Program-made: the position numbers and the translations under genes
Shown here: positions 24,986-34,005 of the stretch, piece by piece
Position numbering within the stretch: the first letter of the stretch is position 1
Layout: every line of letters begins with the position of its first letter
Notes under the pieces: generated by a model
The model's input: only the letters and a program-made list of their open reading frames with translations
What the model was told of the DNA's origin: nothing
Database searches by the model: none
From: Noviherbaspirillum pedocola
GTDB taxonomy: Bacteria > Pseudomonadota > Gammaproteobacteria > Burkholderiales > Burkholderiaceae_D
Direction of reading: 5' to 3'
Length of the DNA: 64,000 bases
NCBI RefSeq assembly: GCF_016632335.1
Contig: NZ_JAEPBG010000014.1
Location: forward strand, 88,412-152,411

Positions 24986-26443
24986 ATGAACAACACCAAG
25001 CCTGCACCAACAGCATCCACCACTCCTTCCTCGCATCAGTCAGTTGATGACGCCGACGAAAGCGCGATTGCCTCAGCGGGCGAAATAGAGATCAGGCCAA
25101 CGCGAAAAAAACGCAAGGGAGTGGATAAGCCAACCGCAGTCCAGGAATTCCGCAAAGCAAACGATTCCATCGGTCTGCGTGTGATGGAAGGAAAGTTCTC
25201 TTTGCTTTCCAGAAAGATTTATAACATCTTCATCAACAAGGCGCAGGAACTTGGCGTGCCCGGCAGGGAAATGCCACCCGGTAACCCAGGTGGGGCAGAT
25301 TACTTCTGGATTCGTATGCGCGAAATCGTGAAGAGCACCGAGTTCGACAGCAATAACTATGATTTGATCAAGGAGACAGCACAGGAATTGCTGGACATCA
25401 AGGTCGTAGCTGAGACTGACAAGATGTGGACCAGCGAACGTTTGCTCTCCGGTGCGAAGATCTACAACACCAAGGGTCTGAAAAGCCAGGGGGGTGAAGT
25501 ATGGATCGGCTTTGCGTTCCCGCCGGAAGTCATGCAGATGGTCCTCAATCCGAACACCTATACTAAGTTCAGTCTGCGCTTTCAAACCGCGTTGCGGGGC
25601 AATGGAAGCCTTGGCCTTTACGAAATTGCGCGACGCTATGCAACGAGCCCTTCGCACCTGACGTATCGGGACACTTGGGAGCGTTGGTATCAGGCAATTA
25701 CGGGCACGCCTATAAGCGAGGCATTACCGGAATATAAATATTTTAAACGTGACACTTTGAAAAAGGCGATCGCAGAAATCAATTCGGTAACAGACATCAA
25801 GGTTGAGCTGATCGAATACGCGAAGGGACGCAAGGTGATGGACCTCCAGTTTCGTGTGGACTTGGCCGCCCAGTCGCCTTTGGACCTTGCGGCTCCCCCG
25901 CCTATCGACCCGGTGCTTATCGAACGGATTATCCGTTTCGGCATCTCAAAAGAGGACGCTCGCGACCTTTACCTGAGTTATGACGAGCGGACCATACTCG
26001 ACCATATCGAGTTGACCGAAGAACGCATGAATAACAAGCGGCTATTGCCAATTGATTCGCCTGCCGCGTATTTCAAGACTGCTCTGAAAGCCGGGTATGC
26101 AAAGGCGAAACATGTCGCAAAGCCAGCGAAGCCAAACCAGAACACGGCCCAGCAAGCGGCCACCGCAACGCCGCAGAAATTGAGTGTGCGCGAACGCTTT
26201 GTTCTCGCGCGTAGCGAACAGGCGATGCGTCTTTTCAACGAACTGCCTCCGGGAGAGCAACAAGACGTGTACGCCGTGTTTGCAGACCAGGCAGAACGGT
26301 CCTTGAAGACTCATATCAAGAAGCAAGGGTTCGAATCGGGCATGGTAAGGAGCGCATTCTCAGAATGGTTTGCCGAAAAGAGCTGGGGTCCGGTGACCGA
26401 TTCTCAGATCATTGAATACTTGGACAGCGGCCGGGTGTTTTAG
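24986..26443 (+). CDS. rep: Replication initiator protein, Rep_3-like
   Basis: A 485-aa protein starting MNNTKPAPTASTTP. A basic patch, RPTRKKRKGVDKP, precedes the winged-helix part (SIGLRVMEGKFSLLSRKIYN; then LLSGAKIYNTKGLKSQGGEV, FSLRFQTALRGNGSLGLYEIARRY), characteristic of the RepB/RepE-type initiators that bind iterons. The C-terminal third (EEDARDLYLSYDERTILDHI-like, KLSVRERFVLARSEQAM) resembles the extended C-termini of initiators from betaproteobacterial secondary replicons. The iteron array and an inverted operator are directly upstream, and parA/parB follow, so the role is well supported. No strong Shine-Dalgarno is seen before the ATG. Confidence 0.88.
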   Translation: MNNTKPAPTASTTPSSHQSVDDADESAIASAGEIEIRPTRKKRKGVDKPTAVQEFRKANDSIGLRVMEGKFSLLSRKIYNIFINKAQELGVPGREMPPGNPGGADYFWIRMREIVKSTEFDSNNYDLIKETAQELLDIKVVAETDKMWTSERLLSGAKIYNTKGLKSQGGEVWIGFAFPPEVMQMVLNPNTYTKFSLRFQTALRGNGSLGLYEIARRYATSPSHLTYRDTWERWYQAITGTPISEALPEYKYFKRDTLKKAIAEINSVTDIKVELIEYAKGRKVMDLQFRVDLAAQSPLDLAAPPPIDPVLIERIIRFGISKEDARDLYLSYDERTILDHIELTEERMNNKRLLPIDSPAAYFKTALKAGYAKAKHVAKPAKPNQNTAQQAATATPQKLSVRERFVLARSEQAMRLFNELPPGEQQDVYAVFADQAERSLKTHIKKQGFESGMVRSAFSEWFAEKSWGPVTDSQIIEYLDSGRVF

Positions 26444-26609
26444 ACGAGGTTTCAGCCGAAGCGAACGCCGTAGAGTTTGGATAGCCTGCCGCGATCGATG
26501 TTTGCGGCATTGGTCGCGTGAGCAAAATAGTACTTCTGACATGTGCTCTTCCGCTGGCGTATGGTTCACGCATGCCCTGGTCGGCATAATACTTCCTGCC
26601 GACACCTTA

Positions 26610-26629
26610 AGCTTTCACGCGTGAAAGCT
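26610..26629. promoter_or_regulatory. parS: parS-like centromere site 1
   Basis: AGCTTTCACGCGTGAAAGCT is a perfect 20-bp palindrome between rep and parA. Its 14-bp core TTTCACGCGTGAAA recurs twice nearby. The half-site TTTCACG equals that of the universal chromosomal parS, but the centre carries two extra bases. Confidence 0.75.
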
Positions 26630-27142
26630 GGGCGCAGAACACAGTTGTTACCTTCCAGGACGAGTTTGCTGCGGACATTTAGTGACAAAAGAAGAATCGC
26701 TCCGCCTTCCTGGCAAGGAGGCAGCGGTTATGGATTTCAAGCAAACATTAGGTCGACTGGAACATGTCCCATCTTGTGTGCCAAGACCAAGCCGGTGGTT
26801 GGGGTGTAACACTGAAAGTCTTGCAAGCGCATAGGAAGTTAGAGTTGCCTTACAAAGGATCGTCACCGTTTCCAATCCAAATGGCAGCGCCTGATAATCC
26901 GCGTGCAAATAGAGACCCACGAGTATCTGCACTCGAACCGGCGAAGGTACTGGAGGGGCATCACGCTTCAGTCATCGCAGTCTATCGGAATAGCTTCCTG
27001 GAATTATTAGTCCATATGGCACCTGGACAGCATAAGCCTGTACCGGGAGCTCATAGCATTGTTGTCAAAGGAACGCATACCCCGCAGACATTCATGATTT
27101 GCAACACGCAAAGTCGAATGTCTGGCAACGAAACCGTTTTTC

Positions 27143-27280
27143 ATGCGTACGTCCGCAAGTCTCAAGTTCAGGATTCCGACCGGTCAAATGCAAGTCTGCG
27201 GCCCCGACGCCCTCTGGGCCATAGACAAGGATGGCAACAACATGCGCAGATACACCGATAAGGCTAATTTTCTGCGCTAA
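27143..27280 (+). CDS. Small ORF of 45 codons between rep and parA, doubtful
   Basis: ATG at 27143 gives MRTSASLKFRIPTGQMQVCG and ends NMRRYTDKANFLR at a TAA (27278-27280). The last 35 residues look protein-like and lack the low-complexity composition of random frames here. There is no good ribosome-binding site, and an upstream in-frame stop rules out a longer gene. It could be the C-terminal remnant of a plasmid gene. The rest of the 26444-27380 interval holds two parS-like sites and no convincing ORF. Confidence 0.25.
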   Translation: MRTSASLKFRIPTGQMQVCGPDALWAIDKDGNNMRRYTDKANFLR

Positions 27281-27358
27281 TACTGAAAAATAAAAATACG
27301 CAACGAGCCAATGACAACGTCTCTTTGTTAGAATTGCGGCCATTTGCCCGACCAGGGT

Positions 27359-27372
27359 TTTCACGCGTGAAA
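27359..27372. promoter_or_regulatory. parS: parS-like site 2, overlapping the parA ribosome-binding region
   Basis: TTTCACGCGTGAAA ends 8 bp before the parA ATG, and its right arm runs straight into AAAGGTGG, the likely Shine-Dalgarno. ParB bound here could both nucleate partition and repress parAB. Confidence 0.75.
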
Positions 27373-27380
27373 GGTGGCCC

Positions 27381-28046
27381 ATGCCAGCGAAGATAATTGC
27401 CGTGTTCAATCAGAAAGGTGGATGCGCAAAAACAATGACGACGATGCAGCTTGGTGGTGCATTCGGACTAATGGGATACAACACTCTGATCGTTGACATG
27501 GATCCGCAGGGAACCGCAGCAATCTGGTCATCGCAAGCCGAGGTCGATACACCATTTCCCGCAAATGTCATCTCGCTAGCTCCAATGCGGGAGCTTATGA
27601 TCAAAGAACTGAAAAAGTTTGTGCGTGACTACGACGTCATTTTGATTGACTGCCCGCCAGCCATTGACTCGCCCATTCCATGGGCGGCACTGCAGGTCGC
27701 CGACATCGGCATCATTCCCGTCATACCGGTGCTCGACAATGTTTGGGCGTCAGTCAAAGCGAAAGAACTTGCCGCGCGAGCCCAGCGAGAAAATACTGGA
27801 TTGCAGACCTATTTCCTCATTAGTCAAATGCGCAGAGGCAATATCTTCGCTGCGTGCCTGGAACAGATCAAAAATGACCCGGATGTTCCCTTGTTGGAGG
27901 CCGTTATTTCTTTGAGAAATGCCTATCCGGAATCACAGGCGTTCGGCACAACCGTGCAAGGTCTTAGCAAGTCCTCGGAAGCGAGCAAAGAAGTGAGAAA
28001 ACTCGCAAAAGAAATTATCGAGAAGCTACAAATGCAAGGAGCGTGA
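27381..28046 (+). CDS. parA: ParA-family partition ATPase
   Basis: A 221-aa protein starting MPAKIIAVFNQKGGCAKTMT. The deviant Walker A box is KGGCAKTMT, with the signature Lys, followed by the A' box LIVDMDPQGTA and Walker B VILIDCPPAID. There is no N-terminal helix-turn-helix extension, so it is a short-type (Ib/Soj-like) ParA. It moves ParB-parS complexes over the nucleoid. The start codon lies 8 bp from a parS-like site, and its stop overlaps the parB start. Confidence 0.93.
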   Translation: MPAKIIAVFNQKGGCAKTMTTMQLGGAFGLMGYNTLIVDMDPQGTAAIWSSQAEVDTPFPANVISLAPMRELMIKELKKFVRDYDVILIDCPPAIDSPIPWAALQVADIGIIPVIPVLDNVWASVKAKELAARAQRENTGLQTYFLISQMRRGNIFAACLEQIKNDPDVPLLEAVISLRNAYPESQAFGTTVQGLSKSSEASKEVRKLAKEIIEKLQMQGA

Positions 28047-29059
28047 TGATGCCCAAATTTGACAAAAACGCGCTTTCGAACAAGATCCGCTCCAGCTCGC
28101 ATCATGCTGCTACTGATATCAATGCGCGGCTGGACAGGGCAGAAGCCCTGGTGAAAAAGCAGCCGACGGGCTTTAGCGAGGTTACCGAACCCGTCGCATC
28201 GACTTCGAACCAGCCGATAGCTTTCACGCGTGAAAATGCTTCAGCAGTCGCACATGCCGTGTACTTTGCGCGGGTGCCGATCGAAGAGATCGATCCGAAT
28301 CCATTCAATGCGCGCCAGATCTACCATCCGGAGCGTGTGAAGGAAATGGCTACGAGCATTCTGGCGTCCGGTCAGCTCATGCCCGGTCTCGCCACAAAAC
28401 GGGAAGGGCGTACCGTGCTTGCAGCTGGCCACTATCGTTGGAAAGGCATAAAAACTGCCGGGCTTTCCTATATGAACCTGATGATCCATGAAGGACTATC
28501 AGATCAGGAACTTTATGAAATTTCGTTCAAGGAAAACGACGAGAGAACTGCGCAGTCTCCATTGGATAACGCGCTGTCATGGAAGCGGTTGCTCGACGAC
28601 AGGATTTATTCGAACGAAAGCGCCATTGCCGAAGCTACCGGGATTTCGCTCCCCAACATTAACAAGACACTCTCCATACTCCGTCTTTCCGAGGAAGCTC
28701 TGGAGCTTGTCAAACAAAAGCCGGAGCACTACGCACTATCGGCGTTGTATGAGCTCGTTCTTCTCGAGAAGGCGGCCGGGCCGGCTATCGCCGTGGGGAT
28801 GGCGCGACGTTTGAGCGAAGAGGATATCGGAAGGAAGGAAGTGGCCGACCTGCGCGCACAATATGAAAACCCCAAGATAAGAAAAACGAAAGAGAACTCG
28901 CGGCAGTATAAGATCCATATCGATGGACGCACCGCGGGGTTTATCAAGGAGTGGGACTCTGGAAAGGTGGCGTTTGAAGTGAATCTCGCAGATCCTGCAG
29001 CGAGGGAAAAGTTGGTCGCCGAATTGAAGAGCCGCTTCAATCTGCGGGAAGGAAAGTAG
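28046..29059 (+). CDS. parB: ParB-family partition protein
   Basis: A protein of about 337 aa. The ParB/Srx domain begins at about residue 75 with VPIEEIDPNPFNARQIYHPE and continues ASILASGQLMPGLATKREG, VLAAGHYRW (the CTP-binding region) and ISFKENDERTAQSPLDNALSW. A helix-turn-helix follows (ESAIAEATGISLPNINKTLSILRL). The C-terminus is a basic dimerisation region. AAGGAG lies just before GTG 28043, ATG 28046 and ATG 28049; the last has the best spacing. It is translationally coupled to parA. A parS-like palindrome lies within the coding sequence. Confidence 0.92.
   Translation: MMPKFDKNALSNKIRSSSHHAATDINARLDRAEALVKKQPTGFSEVTEPVASTSNQPIAFTRENASAVAHAVYFARVPIEEIDPNPFNARQIYHPERVKEMATSILASGQLMPGLATKREGRTVLAAGHYRWKGIKTAGLSYMNLMIHEGLSDQELYEISFKENDERTAQSPLDNALSWKRLLDDRIYSNESAIAEATGISLPNINKTLSILRLSEEALELVKQKPEHYALSALYELVLLEKAAGPAIAVGMARRLSEEDIGRKEVADLRAQYENPKIRKTKENSRQYKIHIDGRTAGFIKEWDSGKVAFEVNLADPAAREKLVAELKSRFNLREGK
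28222..28235. promoter_or_regulatory. parS: parS-like site 3, inside parB
   Basis: A third exact copy of TTTCACGCGTGAAA, read in the parB frame as part of Ala-Phe-Thr-Arg-Glu-Asn, in the linker before the ParB domain. Chromosomal parS sites are also often found inside or beside parB. Confidence 0.75.
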
Positions 29060-30785
29060 GAACCGCCTGGCGCGATGCGTCGATATCGTCGTGGTAATCA
29101 GACATCGAAAGCTCGGAGGAGAGTGAGCGAGGTAGAGCGACCAGTATCGACGCGTGGCAGAACTGCCGAGGACCAGGACCCGGTTCCGATGTTGAGCATC
29201 TGCTCTTGTCCGCGTGGACTAGCGGAACTGCCTTTCGCCATGAGACGGTTAACAAGCCATCTCTATCGGGCCTTCGTGCCGACCGAACGCATGGTTAGCC
29301 CCTCAAAGGTGGTATGAACCGAAAGCGGCAATGAACTAGCAATGCGTCAGTCTGCCGGCAGGTCGACCGTTATGTGACTTCACCCGCTGCCAATTCAACA
29401 AACGCAACGTACTGAAGCAAAACGTGAATAGCGCAAGCTTCGGATACGCAAACTGGAACCTTATGAAGCGCCGTCGCCGCGAACCGGTGTATCAGCAAGC
29501 ACAGTGCAGCATGCACGCTTTTAGTCAACAGCAATGACGGGGGGATAAGCGCTTTGTATGGCAAGCGTTACGGTGCACGCGCAGGCTCAGCTCGGCCGAA
29601 TCCTCACCATTCTCTATGCCAGACCTTCTATCAAGCGAAACATGCAGAAATGTCCCAGGCGGCCAATATGCGACTCGCCCAGTTATGGACAAGGCCTACG
29701 ATGACGGAAGCGAACGGCTGCAGATCGCCATAACAGAGGCGAACGATGCCGTCGCGATACGACCGGTACGGCATCACTATCGCCAGACCTGATGTACGCC
29801 AAACAAAGCCGCGTCCCGCCGAAATCCAATCCATGCAGGGGATTCGCGGCTAGAGACCCAGTGCGCATTCTTCGGAACTTGTTTGTGCCGCGCCTGCCGG
29901 CGTCCATTGGCTACATTTCCGATCGACACAATTCAAGACGCCTCGCAGCGATGCAGCGTCTATGGAACCCGGCTAAGCACTGCAGCAGCGAATGCCGATA
30001 CGAAAGGGCGCAAGATCCGTCCCGTACACAGATAAGGGTCTTTGCAATTCACTGCGATCAGGTCACGACACTGCCTTGAGATAAGCACTAACACCTTGAT
30101 TCGAAAGCGCTTAACCACTTCAGAAGCGACAGCACAGAAATCGGATGGCGACTTGCCCATCGAAAATCTGCATAAAGATAAGAGAGATTATCTGCTTAGC
30201 ATTTATGCCCTTGCTCAGTCCCCGTACGTTAAGCAAGCAGTCGGTAACACCGAGTTCGCTAGCTTTCATATCCTGTTATCGGGTGCGGCACACTGAAGAC
30301 GCTTACGCTGTGAACAATCGGGTTTATGCCCATCCGAGCACCGGCCACCGGCTGATCCACGCCGTTATCAGCGTGAACACAACGCCGCATGACACCATCA
30401 GGCAGAGCAAGCAGAGCAGACGGTCCACTACCCGCAATCTCGTCTCTAACTTGTCATTCACCCGAGAAACGACTACCAGCGTTAAAAAAGGGCCGGAGTC
30501 CATGGAGTCTACATCCGCGCCTTTGCGGACACCGCAGACGTAATGCCCGCCAATCGAGCGGTGTTTCGCTATTCCGGTATGGTCACATCGTGCTGGCAGC
30601 GACACAGTCAATCAAATTCCCCCCCCCTCCTTGCAGCGCAATGAAACAGCGCGAGGCTCGCTTCCTACGCCGCGCGCTTCTCCACGCAGCGCACCGCCGA
30701 ATCAAAGCCTGCGCAGCCATAATGCGCTACCCTGCACGCGGGCATCGACAACCATCACACAACAACACCAGGCAGGAGACATGTC
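29060..30785. other. 1.7 kb without a convincing gene downstream of parB
   Basis: No frame here shows the codon bias of the flanking genes, a recognisable domain or a good ribosome-binding site. ORFs of 60-130 codons exist on both strands but conflict with one another. No iteron or further TTTCACGCGTGAAA site was seen. It may be decayed DNA or part of the replicon's maintenance region. The promoter of the binding-protein gene at 30786 must lie near its right end. Confidence 0.5.
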
Positions 30786-31961
30786 ATGAAGAAGAATCGG
30801 CTCGTACGCCACGCGGCGGCATTGGCGTTCGGAATCGCATCGGGTCACGCATTCGCGGAAATCAATATTGGCGTCATCCTGTCCCTGACCGGCCCCGCCG
30901 CATCGCTGGGCATCCCGGCCAAGAGCACGGTCGCGCTCTGGCCGAAGGAAATTGCGGGACAGAAGCTCAATGTCACCGTGCTTGATGACGCCTCGGATTC
31001 CACCGCGGCCACCGTAGCGGCGCGGCGCCTGGTGCAGGAAAACCGGGTCGATGTCCTGGTCGGACCTTCGGTCACGCCGACATCGCTCGCCGCTTTGCAG
31101 GTTGCCGGCGAAAGCGCCACGCCGATGATCAGCCTCGGCGGCAGCGGCGCGCTGATCCATCCCCAGGAAGGCCCACGGCGCTGGGTATTCAAGATGCCGC
31201 CGTCCGAGGAAATCCAGCTCGCCGTGATCTTCGAGCAGATGAAACGAAACCATGAAAAGACGCTCGGCTTCGTCGCCATCAACAATGCCTATGCGCAAAC
31301 TTTCCTCGACGTGGCGCAGAAGATGGCGCCGCAGAACGGCGTGAAGATCGTTGACGTCGAGCGCTACAACGCCACCGACACCAGCTTCGTGTCGCAAGCG
31401 CTGAAGCTGATCGCGGCCAAGCCGGATGCGATGTTTATCGCCGCGGCCGGCACGCCGGCGGCCACGCCGCATATCGAGATCCGGCAGCGCGGCTATGGCA
31501 AGACCATCTATCAGACGCAAGCCGTGGCCAATAATGATTTCCTGCGGGTTGGCGGCAAATCCCTCGAAGGCACTTATCTGCCGGTCTCGCCGCTGCTGGT
31601 TGCCGAGCAGCTGCCGCAGGACAACCCGGTCAAGCCGGTGGCGCTGGACTACCTGAAACGATACGAAGGTCAGCATGGGCCTGATTCGCGCTCGCTGTTC
31701 GGCGGCCTGGCCTGGGACGCCTGGCTGATCCTTGACCGTGCATTGCCCATCGCGCTGAAGTCGGCGCAGCCGGGCACTGCGGCCTTCCGCCAGGCGCTGC
31801 GCGATGCGATCGAGAACGGCCAGGAGCTGGTGCTGACCCACGGCGTCTACAAAATGTCGCCAACGGACCACAATGGCGCAGACAAGCGCAGCCAGGTGAT
31901 GGTGAAGATCGAGGGCGGCAAATGGCGGTATGTTCCCGAGACGACGAGCCCGTCAAAATGA
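30786..31961 (+). CDS. ABC-type branched-chain amino acid/aromatic substrate-binding protein
   Basis: A 391-aa periplasmic binding protein with a signal peptide (MKKNRLVRHAAALAFGIASG...HAFAE) and the Leu/Ile/Val-binding type I fold: EINIGVILSLTGPAASLGIP, DDASDSTAATVAARRLV and GPSVTPTSLAALQVAGE. AGGAGA precedes the ATG. No permease or ATPase genes follow, so it either uses a distant transporter or acts as a sensor. The stop overlaps the start of the FAD hydroxylase gene (ATGA), so the ligand may be the hydroxylase substrate, probably an aromatic acid. The ligand is inferred from context only. Confidence 0.87.
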   Translation: MKKNRLVRHAAALAFGIASGHAFAEINIGVILSLTGPAASLGIPAKSTVALWPKEIAGQKLNVTVLDDASDSTAATVAARRLVQENRVDVLVGPSVTPTSLAALQVAGESATPMISLGGSGALIHPQEGPRRWVFKMPPSEEIQLAVIFEQMKRNHEKTLGFVAINNAYAQTFLDVAQKMAPQNGVKIVDVERYNATDTSFVSQALKLIAAKPDAMFIAAAGTPAATPHIEIRQRGYGKTIYQTQAVANNDFLRVGGKSLEGTYLPVSPLLVAEQLPQDNPVKPVALDYLKRYEGQHGPDSRSLFGGLAWDAWLILDRALPIALKSAQPGTAAFRQALRDAIENGQELVLTHGVYKMSPTDHNGADKRSQVMVKIEGGKWRYVPETTSPSK

Positions 31962-33733
31962 GCGCGTCGCCCGACAGCAGCAAAGGTGGCATGCCGCACA
32001 GCTTCAAGCCCTATCCGTTTGCGTTTGTTCGCCGTGGCAGCCCGAAGCCTGCGCAGGAGCGGGAAGCGCGGCGCGTCATCATCGTCGGCGGCGGCATTTC
32101 CGGTCTGACGGCGGCGCTGTCGCTCGCGGCGCAGGGCGTGGCCAGCGTGATCATCGAAGCCGATGACACCGTGTGCTACGGCAGCCGCGCGATCTGCTTC
32201 TCGCGCAGGACGCTGGAAATCTTTGACCGCATCGGCGTACTCGAGCCGGTGCTGCAGAAAGGCTTGCCCTGGGTGGGCGGCAGATCGTTCCACCGCACGC
32301 GCGAAGTGCTGCATTTTCAGATGCCGAATGACGATGACCAGAAACTGCCGCCCATGCTGAATCTGCAGCAGTACTACGTCGAGGAATATCTTGTGCAGGC
32401 GGCCGAGCGCAGCGCTGGCCTGGTCGATATCCGCTGGGGTAGCCGGGTAGTCGATGCGGATGCGGGCGCTGAAAACAGTCCGGCGTGTCTTGAGGTAGAG
32501 CATATGGAGTCGGGCGAGCACTATCGCATCGATACCGATTACGTCATCTGCTGCGACGGCGGCCGCAGCCGTATGCGTGAACTGCTCGGCCTGTCCCTGC
32601 GCGGCACCGCCTACGAAGGTCGCTATGTGATCGCCGACATCGAGATGCGCAGCCAGCTTCCGACCGAGCGCCTGGCCTGGTTCGATCCGCCATCCAATCC
32701 CGGTTCGACCATCCTGATGCACCGCCAGCCGGATGACATCTGGCGCATCGATTACCAGCTGCGCGACGATGAAGATGCCGAAGCCTCGGTGCGGCCGGAA
32801 AACGTGCTGCCGCGCATTGCGGCGCATCTGTCGATGATGGGCGAAAGCGCAAGCTGGTCGCCGCTGTGGATATCGATCTACCGGGCCAATGCGCTGAGCC
32901 TGGAGCGTTACCGCCATGGCCGCTTCTTCTTCGCTGGCGACGCGGCGCACCTGGTGCCCATCTTCGGCGTGCGCGGTGCCAACTCGTCGATAGATGATGT
33001 CGACAACCTGGCATGGAAACTCGCTCTGGTCCTGCGCGGAAAGGCTGGCGACGGCTTGCTCGACTCGTATTCGCAGGAGCGGGTGCAAGCGGCGCAGCGC
33101 AATCTCGCGAGCGGCATGAAAAGCACCGAATTCATGGCGCCGCCGGGCTTCGCCTTCAGCCTGATGCGCGATGCGGTGCTGGGTCTGGCGGCCGACACGC
33201 CGGCGCTGCGATCGCTGATCAATCCGCGGCAATCCAGCGCGATCTCCTACGCCGATACGCCGCTGAACGCAGCCGGTAGCGAGGATGCCGCATTCGCCTG
33301 CGGACCGGCACAGGGCAGCGTGCTCATCAGCGCGCCCGTGCAATACCTGCAGCCGGGACAGCCCACGGTCAATGTGCACATTACCGACATGGTGAAGCCC
33401 GGCGAATTTCTCGTGCTCGACTTTTGCGGCAACCGAGGTCCGATTGAAGCGCTGGCCGCGGAGGTCGAAGCCTTGCGGCGCGCGGGCATGCCGATTGCGC
33501 TATTGACCGTGCATGACGCGGCGCAAGGTGTGGCGCAGCAGGCGCATGTCGTTGACAGCGCCGGTCGGGCGCATGCGTTGTACGACGCCGGCGCCGGTGC
33601 GGTGTACCTGGCGCGGCCGGACGGCCACGTGCTCGGACGCTGGCGCAATCCGCCCGGCAGCCTGCACGCGGCGCTCATGGCGGCATTGCAATGTGAAGAT
33701 ACCGGCCGCGCGAACGAGGAAAACGATGACTGA
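31958..33733 (+). CDS. FAD-dependent aromatic hydroxylase (PheA/TfdB/MhpA-like)
   Basis: A protein of about 591 aa. The FAD-binding GxGxxG motif is in VIIVGGGISGLTAALSLAAQG (about residues 40-60), DG in YVICCDGGRSRMRELLGL, and the GD motif in RFFFAGDAAHLVPIFGVRGANSSIDDV. The C-terminal thioredoxin-like domain of phenol-hydroxylase-type enzymes is present (VNVHITDMVKPGEFLVLDF, VHDAAQGVAQ). The family hydroxylates aromatic rings using NAD(P)H and O2. The start at 31958 is set by the ATGA overlap with the binding-protein gene. The substrate is unknown. Confidence 0.87.
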   Translation: MSASPDSSKGGMPHSFKPYPFAFVRRGSPKPAQEREARRVIIVGGGISGLTAALSLAAQGVASVIIEADDTVCYGSRAICFSRRTLEIFDRIGVLEPVLQKGLPWVGGRSFHRTREVLHFQMPNDDDQKLPPMLNLQQYYVEEYLVQAAERSAGLVDIRWGSRVVDADAGAENSPACLEVEHMESGEHYRIDTDYVICCDGGRSRMRELLGLSLRGTAYEGRYVIADIEMRSQLPTERLAWFDPPSNPGSTILMHRQPDDIWRIDYQLRDDEDAEASVRPENVLPRIAAHLSMMGESASWSPLWISIYRANALSLERYRHGRFFFAGDAAHLVPIFGVRGANSSIDDVDNLAWKLALVLRGKAGDGLLDSYSQERVQAAQRNLASGMKSTEFMAPPGFAFSLMRDAVLGLAADTPALRSLINPRQSSAISYADTPLNAAGSEDAAFACGPAQGSVLISAPVQYLQPGQPTVNVHITDMVKPGEFLVLDFCGNRGPIEALAAEVEALRRAGMPIALLTVHDAAQGVAQQAHVVDSAGRAHALYDAGAGAVYLARPDGHVLGRWRNPPGSLHAALMAALQCEDTGRANEENDD

Positions 33734-33938
33734 AGAACAGCTGGACGCAGCCTATACCGACTTCTGCCGCGAACTCGACCGGGTCGGTGAGCGCGGCGCA
33801 ATGGCAGCGTTGAGCCGCTTCGCGCTGCTGGCAATGCTAGAGATTGATGATCCCGAGCGCATCGGCGTGCTGATGCGCAAGGCAGTCGAGGCAGCACGCG
33901 ACGAACAGGAAACGCTTACCGGAACAGGCGACGCATGA
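33726..33938 (+). CDS. Small DUF2783-like protein
   Basis: A 70-aa acidic protein, MTEEQLDAAYTDFCRELDRV, overlapping the end of the hydroxylase gene by 8 bp. Small DUF2783 proteins commonly accompany FAD hydroxylases in Burkholderiales, and its length and helical composition fit that family. The role is unknown, perhaps a chaperone or accessory subunit. The family call is from memory of gene context, not a search. Confidence 0.6.
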   Translation: MTEEQLDAAYTDFCRELDRVGERGAMAALSRFALLAMLEIDDPERIGVLMRKAVEAARDEQETLTGTGDA

Positions 33939-34005
33939 ACCGCATGCAGGCCATGCAGCGCCGCGCTGTGCATGCAGCTTGCGGTGCAGGCGCATGGCAG
34001 CCATG

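Noticed and set aside
26764..27261. A 165-codon frame on the plus strand between rep and parA
   Set aside because: There is no ribosome-binding site and no domain, and the composition is not protein-like.
26610..28235. Canonical chromosomal parS (TTTCACGTGAAA)
   Set aside because: The three sites have CGCG in the centre, not CG, so they are not the universal parS.
30042..30296. An 84-codon frame downstream of parB
   Set aside because: It lacks a ribosome-binding site and codon bias; only part of it looks protein-like, which is too little support.
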